DNA from: CAYOFK01 sp964403185
GTDB taxonomy: Bacteria; Bacteroidota; Bacteroidia; Bacteroidales; VadinHA17
Assembly (NCBI GenBank): GCA_964403185.1
Contig: CAYOFK010000172.1
Location: 1-5,351 of the forward strand
Direction of reading: 5' to 3'
DNA: 5,351 nucleotides
The notes under the pieces were generated by a model. It was not told the DNA's origin. It worked only from the letters and a program-made list of their open reading frames with translations, and did not search any database. The translations under genes and the position numbers were made by a program. This document shows positions 1 through 4,971 of the stretch, in pieces (positions within the stretch are counted from its first letter, which is position 1; each line of letters opens with the position of its first letter).

Positions 1-68
1 ACATCCAGGGATCTTCAAACCAGTTTACCAGACACAGGATCATGGCCACACTGGGGTTTAAGTTCTGA
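1..68 (+). CDS. C-terminal end of a possible outer-membrane beta-barrel protein (partial)
   Basis: The third forward frame is open from the window edge to a TGA at 66-68, giving 21 residues that end in RHRIMATLGFKF. Alternating polar and hydrophobic residues with a terminal Phe are typical of the last beta-strand of outer-membrane barrel proteins, where the C-terminal aromatic residue is the assembly signal read by BamA. The rest of the gene lies outside the window, so the family cannot be named. The other two forward frames are also open briefly (stops at 56-58 and 88-90), so the choice of frame rests only on the barrel-like ending. It could be chance. Confidence 0.4.
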   Translation, partial: IQGSSNQFTRHRIMATLGFKF

Positions 69-166
69 AAGGGATAGTATTTCCGTTTAGATTATGTTTT
101 TACATTAAAAGTGCCGCAGGCCATACCTGCCGGAGACGGGATATTAGCATTAACAGGGTCTAATTT

Positions 167-189
167 CTCCTCCTATCAAGGAGGGGGAG
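167..189. repeat. C-rich/G-rich imperfect inverted repeat
   Basis: TCCT (171-174) pairs with AGGA (179-182) around the loop ATCA. The flanking CTCC (167-170) can pair with GGAG (186-189) if three G residues bulge out. The 3' arm is a G-rich run. There is no T-tract after it, so it is not a clear intrinsic terminator. It may be a remnant of a dispersed intergenic repeat. Confidence 0.35.
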
Positions 190-268
190 GTGGTTATCAA
201 ATCCTCCTCCTGAAACCCGGCCTGTACAGCGGTCCCGCGGATATTGGTGAAGCAAGATGACATGTAGG

Positions 269-286
269 ACGAACGTCCCCGTTCGT
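269..286. repeat. Perfect 7-4-7 hairpin
   Basis: ACGAACG-TCCC-CGTTCGT forms a perfect 7-bp stem with a 4-nt loop, extendable by one G-T wobble (268/287). The geometry matches the middle hairpins of the large repeat at the right end, but no CATTC-tagged hairpins flank it at the expected spacing, so relation to that element is not supported. No T-tract follows. Confidence 0.45.
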
Positions 287-389
287 TCATTGGACCGGAG
301 AATCGAGCTGTTTTGGTTATATACGGGTTAAATTTTTAACTTTATTGTTCAGTACTTACTCTTAACTAATTCAAAAAATTCAAATTGTT

Positions 390-1334
390 ATGAAACCATC
401 AACCTTCCTTATTGCTCTTCTAATGTTACTTTCATTCGCTTGTGAAAATGTAAATCCGGATAAGGACCTCCTTCCATCCGTCCCGGAGGGTGCACAGGCC
501 CTTTCGCTGTCTGGCGTTCCATTAATGCCGGCTCAGCCTTCTGAAACCCTTCTTGAAAAATATAACACAGCAAAACTGGAATTCGAAGCAGATGAAAATA
601 ACCCGGATAAACTTATCTGGTTTGGACGGCGGACTGCATATAAGGGCGATTACAGGGAGGCCATACGGATATTCACAGAAGGCATCAAACTATTCCCTGA
701 CGATGCCAGGATGTACCGCCACAGGGGACACCGGTATATATCCATCCGTGCTTTCGAACGGGCCATTACGGATTTTGAAGAGGCAGTGGATCTGATTGAA
801 GGCAAAACCGATATGATTGAACCGGATGGAATGCCAAATACGATGAACATCCCTGTGAGTACCCTGCATACAAATATCTGGTACCATCTTGGTCTGGCTG
901 CCTATTTAAACCAGGATCTTGAAAAAGCCAGGTGGGCCTGGTTGAAAGGTATTGAGGCATCTGATAATGACGATATGCTGGTGGCTACAACACACTGGCT
1001 GTACATGACATTGCGGCTGATGGGAAACGATGAAGAAGCCAGGGCTGTTCTGATGCCCATTGATACGGCCATGCATGTGATAGAAAATGCCGCTTACTAT
1101 GATCTTTGTCTGATGTATAAAGGGATTAAAAAGATTGGGGATTTTACCGGAGAAGGATTTTCAGATATCATGAATGACGCCATGACCTATGGCATCGGAA
1201 ACTGGTACTTTTATAATGGTGAACCTGAGAAAGCAACAGTAATTTTTGAGAAAATACTGGAAGGATCTTCCTGGGCTTCGTTTGGATACATTGCTGCCGA
1301 AGCGGATATGCAACACCATTTTAAAGGCACATGA
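390..1334 (+). CDS. TPR-repeat lipoprotein
   Basis: The protein has 314 residues. It starts with a short hydrophobic signal segment ending in LSFAC, so Cys18 is the likely lipidation site (signal peptidase II). The -3 residue is Ser, a loose lipobox, so a lipid anchor is likely but not certain. The mature part is largely helical with tetratricopeptide-like repeats: roughly 74-105 (WFGRRTAYKGDYREAI then IFTEGIKLFPDD), 107-139, 162-192 and 268-291. Such TPR lipoproteins usually act as protein-interaction scaffolds in the periplasm, but no partner can be named. The stop TGA (1332-1334) lies 16 bp from the convergent WbqC-family gene, and no terminator is obvious between them. The ATG at 390 has no Shine-Dalgarno sequence, only AT-rich sequence, as is common in Bacteroidota. 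It is not part of the lar cluster. Confidence 0.85.
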   Translation: MKPSTFLIALLMLLSFACENVNPDKDLLPSVPEGAQALSLSGVPLMPAQPSETLLEKYNTAKLEFEADENNPDKLIWFGRRTAYKGDYREAIRIFTEGIKLFPDDARMYRHRGHRYISIRAFERAITDFEEAVDLIEGKTDMIEPDGMPNTMNIPVSTLHTNIWYHLGLAAYLNQDLEKARWAWLKGIEASDNDDMLVATTHWLYMTLRLMGNDEEARAVLMPIDTAMHVIENAAYYDLCLMYKGIKKIGDFTGEGFSDIMNDAMTYGIGNWYFYNGEPEKATVIFEKILEGSSWASFGYIAAEADMQHHFKGT

Positions 1335-1350
1335 ATACTACCTGAGTTTT

Positions 1351-1989
1351 TCAATCTTTGATGGATCTTTCCAAAATCCCACAAGATTCAGGCCCGGCAT
1401 TAAATAACAGGTCGAGAATGCTCAGGTCTTCAATAAAACCAAAGCGGTCGCCGAATACCTGGGGGTAGGGGATGGGTGTGAAAAAAGGATCAGGGCCGGC
1501 ATTCTTCGGAGTGATCTTTTTCCGGTAATCCAGAACTTCTGTTTCTTCTTCCTGGTTCATGTAGCTTGTTGTTATGCTGTAGTCTTTACGGATACCAATC
1601 AGGTTAAGAAGGAGGTCGAGAATTTTAATGTTCAGATCCCAAAGATACCTGGTGTTGGAAAAAATCACTCCATTCAGATCGTCTGTGTAAAATTCATAAA
1701 ACGGGGCTGCCTTGTAGGATGCTTCAATGGTTTTAAAATGCAACTTTTGCCATTGTTTTCCGTTATCGATTTCGAGATCCTTTATGGCCACCTTATGAAA
1801 ACTGCCTCTTTTCACAGGAACGGTTAAAGCGATACTGCCGTTGGGCCCATAGATCAGACACCTGTTTCTATAGGTCTGTTTGATGTAATTTTCGTGCTTT
1901 TCAAGAATTACCTGGCCGGTTGAAAGAAACTTTGAGAAATAACTGACCGGACCAAAATAGGCAGTCGAAAGCAGGATGTTTTTGTTCAT
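1351..1989 (-). CDS. WbqC family protein
   Basis: The 212-residue product matches the WbqC-like family (Pfam PF08889). Characteristic stretches are YFGPVSYFSKF (11-21), an ENYIKQTYRNRC segment (33-44), LTVPVKRG (55-62), an APFYEFY segment (95-101), and YPQVFGDRFGF followed by LSILDLLFNAGPES near the C-terminus (175-202). The family was named from O-antigen clusters; its activity is poorly defined, so no reaction is assigned. Length is normal for compact Bacteroidota members. It is the last gene of the minus-strand cluster, 14 nt after larB. GGAAAG just upstream of the ATG (1989) is a plausible ribosome binding site, unlike the other starts here. The link to larBC may be only shared transcription. 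Confidence 0.88.
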   Translation of the reverse strand: MNKNILLSTAYFGPVSYFSKFLSTGQVILEKHENYIKQTYRNRCLIYGPNGSIALTVPVKRGSFHKVAIKDLEIDNGKQWQKLHFKTIEASYKAAPFYEFYTDDLNGVIFSNTRYLWDLNIKILDLLLNLIGIRKDYSITTSYMNQEEETEVLDYRKKITPKNAGPDPFFTPIPYPQVFGDRFGFIEDLSILDLLFNAGPESCGILERSIKD

Positions 1990-2003
1990 GCTTTCCGGCC
2001 GTT

Positions 2004-2750
2004 TCAGAGTTTGTTGATCATGCTGGCATAATATCCCGCGCCAAATCCATTATCAATATTCATGACAGCCACTCCACCGGCACAACTGCTTAACATGGCC
2101 AGCAGGGCGGACAATCCGTTAAAATTTGCACCATAGCCCACACTGGTCGGCACGGCTACAATGGGTTTATCGATGAGGCCACCGATGATACTGGCCAGGG
2201 CCCCTTCCATTCCGGCTACAACAATAACCACCCGCGACTTCTTGATCAGGTCAAGTTTTTTTACCAACCTGTGTATCCCTGCCACTCCAACATCAAAAAT
2301 CCGCTCGACTTTGTTGCCAAGAAGTTCTGCGGTTACGGCTGCTTCCTCGGCTACCGGTATGTCAGCGGTTCCTGCGGTGATTACACAAACGCTTGTATCC
2401 GGAATATCCGGCTTCTTTTTCCTGAGGCTGATGATTCGTGCCGTTTCATGGTATTGTATGGATCCGTCAAGGGTATTGACAGCCTGAAACACTTCTGAAC
2501 TTGCACGTGTGGCAATAACATCACCGCCCGATTTTACCATGGCTTCTATGATGCCTTTAATTTGCCGTATGGTTTTTCCCTGACAAAAAATGATTTCGGG
2601 ATAACCGGTACGCAACTCCCGGTGATGGTCTATTTTAGCATATTCCAGTTCCTGGAACGAAAAATCTTTTAACAATTCCACTGCAATGTCAGGATGTATT
2701 TCCTGATTTTTTACCTTTTCAAGTATATCCCTGATTTCTTTATAATCCAT
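2004..2750 (-). CDS. larB: LarB, pyridinium-3,5-biscarboxylic acid mononucleotide synthase
   Basis: LarB starts nickel-pincer cofactor synthesis: it carboxylates the pyridinium ring of nicotinic acid adenine dinucleotide and hydrolyses the phosphoanhydride, releasing AMP and pyridinium-3,5-biscarboxylic acid mononucleotide. The 248-residue protein has the usual N-terminal segment with DHHRELRTGYPE and CQGKT (41-60), then a PurE-like (AIR carboxylase) C-terminal domain. Visible family blocks are ITAGTADIPVAEEA (124-137), VAGMEGALASIIGGL (178-192), AVPTSVGYG (199-207), SCAGG (222-226) and NIDNGFGAG (231-239). Cys223 is at the position expected for the catalytic Cys that attacks the pyridinium ring (Cys221 in Lactiplantibacillus LarB), and Glu182 is the nearby conserved acid. 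Length is typical. It lies 10 nt after larC, so the two are very probably cotranscribed. Confidence 0.95.
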   Translation of the reverse strand: MDYKEIRDILEKVKNQEIHPDIAVELLKDFSFQELEYAKIDHHRELRTGYPEIIFCQGKTIRQIKGIIEAMVKSGGDVIATRASSEVFQAVNTLDGSIQYHETARIISLRKKKPDIPDTSVCVITAGTADIPVAEEAAVTAELLGNKVERIFDVGVAGIHRLVKKLDLIKKSRVVIVVAGMEGALASIIGGLIDKPIVAVPTSVGYGANFNGLSALLAMLSSCAGGVAVMNIDNGFGAGYYASMINKL

Positions 2751-2760
2751 ATCTGTTCAG

Positions 2761-3951
2761 TTACATTCCCTTCAATTTATATTCAACCTCTTTAAGTATC
2801 TTATCTATGGGTGTGGAGGTTGAGAGAGCGATTCTCTTACAATCTTCATATTCCGGTTTCTGACGTATCATTTCACCCATGTAATAAGAAGATTTAATAC
2901 GGACGTCGCCAAATTTGGTAGAAATGGTATGGTATTTTCGTTCCAGAAAGGTTTTTCTGAAAGGAAATACCCTGAGTCCCAGACTTGTAGTCTCCGTTAA
3001 CAGGATCTTTTTTAATTCAGGAAGCTGGTGCTCCCGGCATAAGACCGAAACTTTAACACCCGGCCTTGATTTTTTCATCATAATGTTGGTCAGATAGACG
3101 TCCTGAGCGCCGGCATTAAAAAGTTTCTCTATTGTCAATTCATACCATTCCGGATTCATGTCATCGATATTGCATTCCATCAGTAAAGCCGTTTCCTCCC
3201 CGGGTTGTTTCTGGCCTGGGGTCTCTGCTTCGCAAAGAAACACCCTTAACACATTAGGATTTGTTGATTGTTTATGGCCTATCCCATACCCGGTTTTCAG
3301 GATTTTCAAATTGATTTCATCAGTAAATGAATCTACCACGGTGGCCAGGATGGCCGCCCCGGTGGGTGTGGTGGTTTCAAAATCAGCGCCTCCTAAATGA
3401 GCAGGGATATTTTTTAACAGTTCCGTGGTAGCAGGTGCGGGTACCGGTAGTATCCCATGACTGCTTTTTACAAATCCTCCTCCGAGTTCTATGGTGCCGG
3501 CAATAATGTTTGCAGGCTGGAGATAATCAAGGCAGATGGCTGCCCCTATAATATCAACTACCGAATCAACTGCACCCACCTCATGAAAATGCACCTTTTT
3601 TAGTGGAACCTCATGGATTTTGGCTTCCGCCTTCCCAAGATTCAGAAAAATATCTTTGCCGGTTATTTTTACAGATTCAGATAAAGAACTGGAATCAATC
3701 ATCTTCAGAATGGCTTGAAGATCCCGGTTATGATGCTTTTCAGGGTCAAAAGTAATGTCCACACGGGTCCCGGATATCCCATTCCTGGAATCCCTTGATG
3801 CATTGATCTCATAATGATCCAGGTCAGTTTTCCTCAATTCTTTTCTTAACTCTTCCACGGGAACACCCAGATCCAGCATTGCAGCCAGGTTCATATCTCC
3901 ACTGATCCCGGAAAAACAATTGTAGTATATTGCGGTGTTTTTGTTACTCAT
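2761..3951 (-). CDS. larC: LarC, nickel-pincer cofactor nickel-inserting enzyme (cyclometallase)
   Basis: LarC performs the last step of nickel-pincer nucleotide synthesis, CTP-dependent insertion of Ni into pyridinium-3,5-bisthiocarboxylic acid mononucleotide with formation of a C-Ni bond. The 396-residue product is full length for the LarC/DUF111 family (TIGR00299). It shows YNCFSGISGDMNLAAMLDLG at 10-29, a His-containing segment HHNRDL (73-78), HFHEVGAVDSVVDIIGA (121-137), an ELGGGFV...GILPVPAPAT block (155-175) and TTPTGAAIL (194-202). The C-terminal domain has ECNIDDMNPEW (259-269) and MMKKSRPG (291-298). In Lactiplantibacillus the protein is made from larC1 and larC2 by programmed frameshifting; here both parts lie in one uninterrupted frame. 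The ATG at 3951 lacks a Shine-Dalgarno sequence. It is the first gene of the cluster, read away from the repeat/transposase region. Confidence 0.95.
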   Translation of the reverse strand: MSNKNTAIYYNCFSGISGDMNLAAMLDLGVPVEELRKELRKTDLDHYEINASRDSRNGISGTRVDITFDPEKHHNRDLQAILKMIDSSSLSESVKITGKDIFLNLGKAEAKIHEVPLKKVHFHEVGAVDSVVDIIGAAICLDYLQPANIIAGTIELGGGFVKSSHGILPVPAPATTELLKNIPAHLGGADFETTTPTGAAILATVVDSFTDEINLKILKTGYGIGHKQSTNPNVLRVFLCEAETPGQKQPGEETALLMECNIDDMNPEWYELTIEKLFNAGAQDVYLTNIMMKKSRPGVKVSVLCREHQLPELKKILLTETTSLGLRVFPFRKTFLERKYHTISTKFGDVRIKSSYYMGEMIRQKPEYEDCKRIALSTSTPIDKILKEVEYKLKGM

Positions 3952-4068
3952 TTTACTTTAGTGAAGCCCTAAAGTTAGCTTTTTTCACCGAATTGATTTG
4001 TTCATCGTTTTACGGTTCACTGCATGGATTGTCATTCAATGGTATGGATATGGCGCGCGGGTAGCTTA
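3952..4068 (-). promoter_or_regulatory. Putative larC-larB-WbqC leader and promoter region
   Basis: This gap between larC and the large repeat must hold the promoter of the minus-strand cluster. On the minus strand TAACTTTA (3977-3970) matches seven of eight positions of the Bacteroidota -7 element TAnnTTTG, placing the transcript start about 10-15 nt before the larC ATG. A TTG -33 element at the right spacing is not visible, so the call is tentative. No riboswitch-like fold or repressor operator was recognised. Confidence 0.25.
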
Positions 4069-4078
4069 TTTCCATTCT

Positions 4079-4091
4079 ATCCCTACGGGAT
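4079..4091 (+). repeat. REP-type hairpin 1 (copy 1)
   Basis: ATCCC-TAC-GGGAT, a perfect 5-bp stem with a 3-nt loop, preceded by the tag CATTC (4073-4077) and a one-base spacer. Counterpart of the inverted hairpin at 4440-4452, from which it differs by a compensated base pair (T-A here, G-C there). Confidence 0.85.
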
Positions 4092-4116
4092 GCGGTAAAA
4101 ATCATGCCTTCCTTTC

Positions 4117-4134
4117 CAGGCATTAAAATGCCTG
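4117..4134. repeat. Middle 7-4-7 hairpin, left arm (copy 1)
   Basis: CAGGCAT-TAAA-ATGCCTG is a perfect 7-bp stem with a 4-nt loop. It lies 44 nt from the first CATTC tag and 8 nt before the second, the same spacing as its inverted counterpart at 4397-4414, although the stem sequences differ. Confidence 0.8.
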
Positions 4135-4148
4135 TCTATTATCATTCA

Positions 4149-4161
4149 GTCCTTACAGGAC
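4149..4161 (+). repeat. REP-type hairpin 2 (copy 1)
   Basis: GTCCT-TAC-AGGAC, 5-bp stem and 3-nt loop, preceded by CATTC (4143-4147) and a one-base spacer (A). Same orientation as hairpin 1, exactly 70 nt downstream. Two of the five stem pairs differ from hairpin 1 and both are compensated. Confidence 0.85.
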
Positions 4162-4177
4162 GGGACCGGGCGTTAAG

Positions 4178-4198
4178 AATTTGTCCGGTGGACAAATT
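4178..4198. repeat. Central 9-bp hairpin (copy 1)
   Basis: AATTTGTCC pairs perfectly with GGACAAATT around the loop GGT. The stem can be extended across a small internal loop by GGGC (4168-4171) with GCCC (4201-4204). There is no T-tract, so it is not a typical terminator. It has no mirror counterpart in the right half of the repeat. Confidence 0.75.
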
Positions 4199-4257
4199 TA
4201 GCCCCACCTTCGACAAGTCTGGTGCCTCCGCTAAAGCTTCGGCGACACGCGGATGGT

Positions 4258-4286
4258 GGGCAAAGGAGGGGCCAGGGCTGTGGGGG
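4258..4286 (+). other. Putative G-quadruplex motif (copy 1)
   Basis: Four runs of at least three G (4258-4260, 4268-4271, 4275-4277, 4282-4286) are separated by loops of 7, 3 and 4 nt, meeting the canonical G3+N1-7 pattern on the plus strand. It lies at the centre of the repeat's mirror symmetry. Folding is a prediction only. The first run can instead pair with CCCACC at 4203-4208. Confidence 0.55.
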
Positions 4287-4369
4287 CAGGTTTGTTTGAA
4301 AAGAGTTACTTGGTTCTGCCGGTCTCAAAAATCTTATTGGATATAGAAAACACAGACAGATCCACCTCC

Positions 4370-4382
4370 GTCTCAGAGAGAC
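4370..4382 (-). repeat. REP-type hairpin 3, inverted (copy 1)
   Basis: Read on the minus strand: CATTC tag (4388-4384), one-base spacer A, then GTCTC-TCT-GAGAC. It is the inverted counterpart of hairpin 2. The tag, spacer and outer stem are kept while the inner stem and loop have changed with pairing preserved. Confidence 0.8.
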
Positions 4383-4396
4383 TGAATGGAAACAGG

Positions 4397-4419
4397 CAGT
4401 CACTTCAGTGGCTGTTTTT
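4397..4419 (+). terminator. Middle hairpin, right arm, with T-tract (possible terminator)
   Basis: CAGTCAC-TTCA-GTGGCTG (4397-4414) is a 7-bp stem with one G-T wobble and a 4-nt loop, followed on the plus strand by TTTTT (4415-4419). Structurally it is the inverted counterpart of 4117-4134. The T-tract means it could weakly stop plus-strand transcription heading into the 3' end of the transposase gene, a protective feature known for IS200. The stem is short, so terminator strength is uncertain. Confidence 0.4.
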
Positions 4420-4439
4420 GGATCAGAGCAAACAATCAC

Positions 4440-4452
4440 AGCCCGTAGGGCT
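4440..4452 (-). repeat. REP-type hairpin 4, inverted (copy 1)
   Basis: On the minus strand: CATTC tag (4458-4454), spacer T, then AGCCC-TAC-GGGCT. Inverted counterpart of hairpin 1 with a compensated pair. The tag begins 2 nt after the transposase stop codon (TGA, 4463-4461), so the hairpin sits directly at the gene's 3' end and may mark the right end of an IS200-like unit. Confidence 0.85.
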
Positions 4453-4460
4453 AGAATGAT

Positions 4461-4910
4461 TCATGGTAAATATTTTTCATCGTATTCCAGACCATGGTAA
4501 TTCAGAATTTCAACAAATTCTTCCTGAAATGTTTTCTTTCTGTGATGTTCTTCCTGGTTTGAAATGTACCTGATGGTATGTGTAAGTTGGGATATGCTAA
4601 CTGTAAATGCTCCATATCCTTCCTGCCATTTAAAATCCTTCAATTCTCCATATTCTTCATGGATCCATCTTGAAGAGCCACCCTTAAGATATTGAATTGC
4701 CGTGGCAATAGTAATGGTTGACGACAATGATACTAAAAGATGGATATGATCTTCCACGCCTCCGCCCATGATTAATTTACATGAATGTTCATTACAGATG
4801 CCGCCCAGATAGGGGATTAGCCTGTTCCAAATATCCAGCTTAAACCATTTCTGATGATTCTTTGTAGAGAAAATATAATGAACATGGCAACTGATAAAGG
4901 AATTTCCCAT
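4461..4910 (-). CDS. IS200/IS605-type (RAYT-like) Y1 HUH transposase
   Basis: The 149-residue protein is a complete single-domain Y1 transposase (Pfam PF01797), which cuts and rejoins single-stranded DNA through a covalent 5'-phosphotyrosine at hairpin-marked ends. Features: N-terminal strand with CHVHYIFSTKN (8-18), HUH metal-binding motif H55-I-H57 within VEDHIHLLV, and the catalytic helix with Tyr115 followed by Gln119 (RYISNQEEHH), the same Y+4 Gln spacing as IS608 TnpA (Tyr127/Gln131). KGGSS (76-80) and WQEGYGAF (95-102) are also family-typical. No frameshift is visible and the length is normal, so it is probably intact. There is no TnpB/IscB partner in the window. CATTC-tagged hairpins lie on both sides, pointing away from the gene. 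The ATG at 4910 has no Shine-Dalgarno sequence; the 61 bp upstream is AT-rich. Confidence 0.92.
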   Translation of the reverse strand: MGNSFISCHVHYIFSTKNHQKWFKLDIWNRLIPYLGGICNEHSCKLIMGGGVEDHIHLLVSLSSTITIATAIQYLKGGSSRWIHEEYGELKDFKWQEGYGAFTVSISQLTHTIRYISNQEEHHRKKTFQEEFVEILNYHGLEYDEKYLP

Positions 4911-4971
4911 GGTGTATGTTATAAAATATAAGATACCATGAAATTAATTAAATAATAAGATCATTAAAGTT

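Larger units (their letters stand above)
69..389. other. Non-coding interval with degenerate hairpin sequences
   Basis: No convincing gene is seen in these 321 bases. The interval holds three imperfect or short inverted repeats: GCAGG/CCTGC around a 5-nt loop (116-130), a C-rich then G-rich stem (167-189), and a perfect 7-bp stem at 269-286. Two stretches share a loose GGATATT-type core (near 137-146 and 238-247), suggesting worn intergenic repeat copies. The last 80 bases before the gene at 390 are AT-rich and probably contain its promoter, but I could not place a convincing TTG / TAnnTTTG pair. Confidence 0.5.
4069..4462. repeat. Hairpin-rich repeat, copy 1 (complete by symmetry)
   Basis: Bases 4069-4448 are identical to 4972-5351. 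The outer limit 4462 is inferred from mirror symmetry about 4265.5, since the second copy is cut before it. The order of structures is: REP-type hairpin (4079-4091), 7-4-7 hairpin (4117-4134), REP-type hairpin (4149-4161), central 9-bp hairpin (4178-4198), G-quadruplex motif (4258-4286), inverted REP-type hairpin (4370-4382), inverted 7-4-7 hairpin (4397-4414), inverted REP-type hairpin (4440-4452). Tag-to-hairpin distances are the same in both arms (44 nt to the middle hairpin, 70 nt to the second tag). The inferred right limit runs into the transposase stop codon. Overlapping open frames of 80 and 88 codons are not believed to be genes. Confidence 0.85.

Noticed and set aside
320..389. Bacteroidota-type promoter for the lipoprotein gene
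   Set aside because: A TTG occurs at 345-347, but no TAnnTTTG-like element follows at the right distance.
1335..1350. Bidirectional terminator between the convergent genes
   Set aside because: The 16-bp gap has a short T-run but no inverted repeat.
2161..2498. Plus-strand frames inside larB
   Set aside because: They are antisense to strongly conserved LarB blocks and show no family features of their own.
4104..4346. 80-codon plus-strand open frame, repeated identically at 5007-5249
   Set aside because: It runs over two or more hairpins and the G-rich core of the repeat, has no recognisable domain, and its identity between copies only reflects the DNA identity.
4173..4439. 88-codon minus-strand open frame, repeated at 5076-5342
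   Set aside because: Overlaps the frame on the other strand and the hairpins of the right arm; Cys/Pro/Arg-rich composition without a family pattern.
4461..4910. Full IS605 element with TnpB or an IscB-type guide RNA system
   Set aside because: No tnpB/iscB-like frame occurs anywhere in the window; only the Y1 gene is present.
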